From assembly GCA_022787085.1 (NCBI GenBank), contig JALFVE010000049.1, forward strand, positions 1 through 64,000: a DNA stretch of 64,000 bases, read 5' to 3'. Each line of letters starts with the position of its first letter. The stretch's first letter is position 1. A program made the position numbers and the translations under genes. The notes beneath the pieces were generated by a model. That model ran no database searches. It saw only the letters and a list, made by a program, of their open reading frames with translations, and was not told the origin of the DNA. The DNA comes from Oscillospiraceae bacterium (GTDB taxonomy: Bacteria > Bacillota > Clostridia > Oscillospirales > Ruminococcaceae). Positions 63,900 to 64,000 of the stretch are shown here, piece by piece.

Positions 63900-63971
63900 A
63901 TCCTATCTTCAAGGCATATTTATCTGTTCAGCCGAATAGAATGTACAAACAAAGGAAAGAAGGCAGTAAAA

Positions 63972-64000
63972 ATGACGGCAGTATCAGAAGTATTAAGATA
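63972..64000 (+). CDS. Start of a gene running off the window
   Basis: AAGGAAAGAAGG ends a few bases before an ATG at 63972 that reads MTAVSEVLR and is still open at the window end. Placement after a terminator suggests a new transcription unit. Nothing can be said about function. Confidence 0.4.

Overview
The window looks like chromosome from a Gram-positive Clostridia, most probably an Oscillospiraceae/Ruminococcus-type gut or rumen bacterium. The signs are AGGAGG-type ribosome sites, TTGACA-17-TATAAT promoters, a secreted GH5 cellulase with a cellulose-binding-like module, a long single-chain PurL, NADP-type glutamate dehydrogenase and the order der-plsY-gpsA. The species call is inference; no rRNA, tRNA or CRISPR array was seen.

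Layout. 0-0.8 kb: IS3-family transposase tail abutting a beheaded GNAT gene. 0.8-4.9 kb (minus): the sugar phosphotransferase genes ptsG-ptsH-ptsI. 5.2-7.2 kb: a cysteine-rich leader peptide with an attenuator-like RNA, a yezD-like gene, then three neighbouring gene wrecks (cysK/cysE chimera, AEC transporter and LysR truncated tail to tail, SGNH hydrolase tail). 7.2-19.4 kb: RNA methyltransferase, PBP1A, an orphan protein, a TVP38 protein, a RING-like membrane protein, the GH5 lipoprotein, trmN6, rsmI and gdhA. 19.4-46.8 kb: a large surface-polysaccharide locus. 46.8-64 kb: glmS, a cell-wall amidase, purL, mtaB, an HPr-like protein, a DacF-like carboxypeptidase, pgi, a small P-loop protein, yceD-rpmF, a DUF512 radical-SAM protein, der, plsY and gpsA.

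The polysaccharide locus makes dTDP-L-rhamnose (rfbA, D, B, C) and, by inference, UDP-N-acetyl-L-fucosamine (fnlA, C, B). It has four GT2 proteins, a GT4 and a second, frameshifted GT4. It exports through an ABC transporter whose ATPase carries a Wzt-type C-terminal domain. A methyltransferase with a long coiled coil built from eight 42-bp tandem repeats sits just upstream of that transporter, as WbdD does in E. coli O9a. A DPM1-like GT, a DUF2304 protein, a flippase and a large multi-pass membrane protein resemble the GacI/J/K/L side-chain module of streptococcal rhamnan. The inferred product is a rhamnose-containing wall polysaccharide with a separately added side group.

The most unusual signals are: (1) the Cys-codon leader with mutually exclusive 1:2, 2:3 and 3:4 RNA pairings ahead of a sulfur gene; (2) two HPr-type proteins with complementary losses, one keeping His15 but with Lys at 46, the other keeping the Ser46-type site but lacking His15; (3) the tandem-repeat coiled-coil methyltransferase next to Wzm/Wzt; (4) a possible structured minus-strand RNA between pgi and the P-loop gene.
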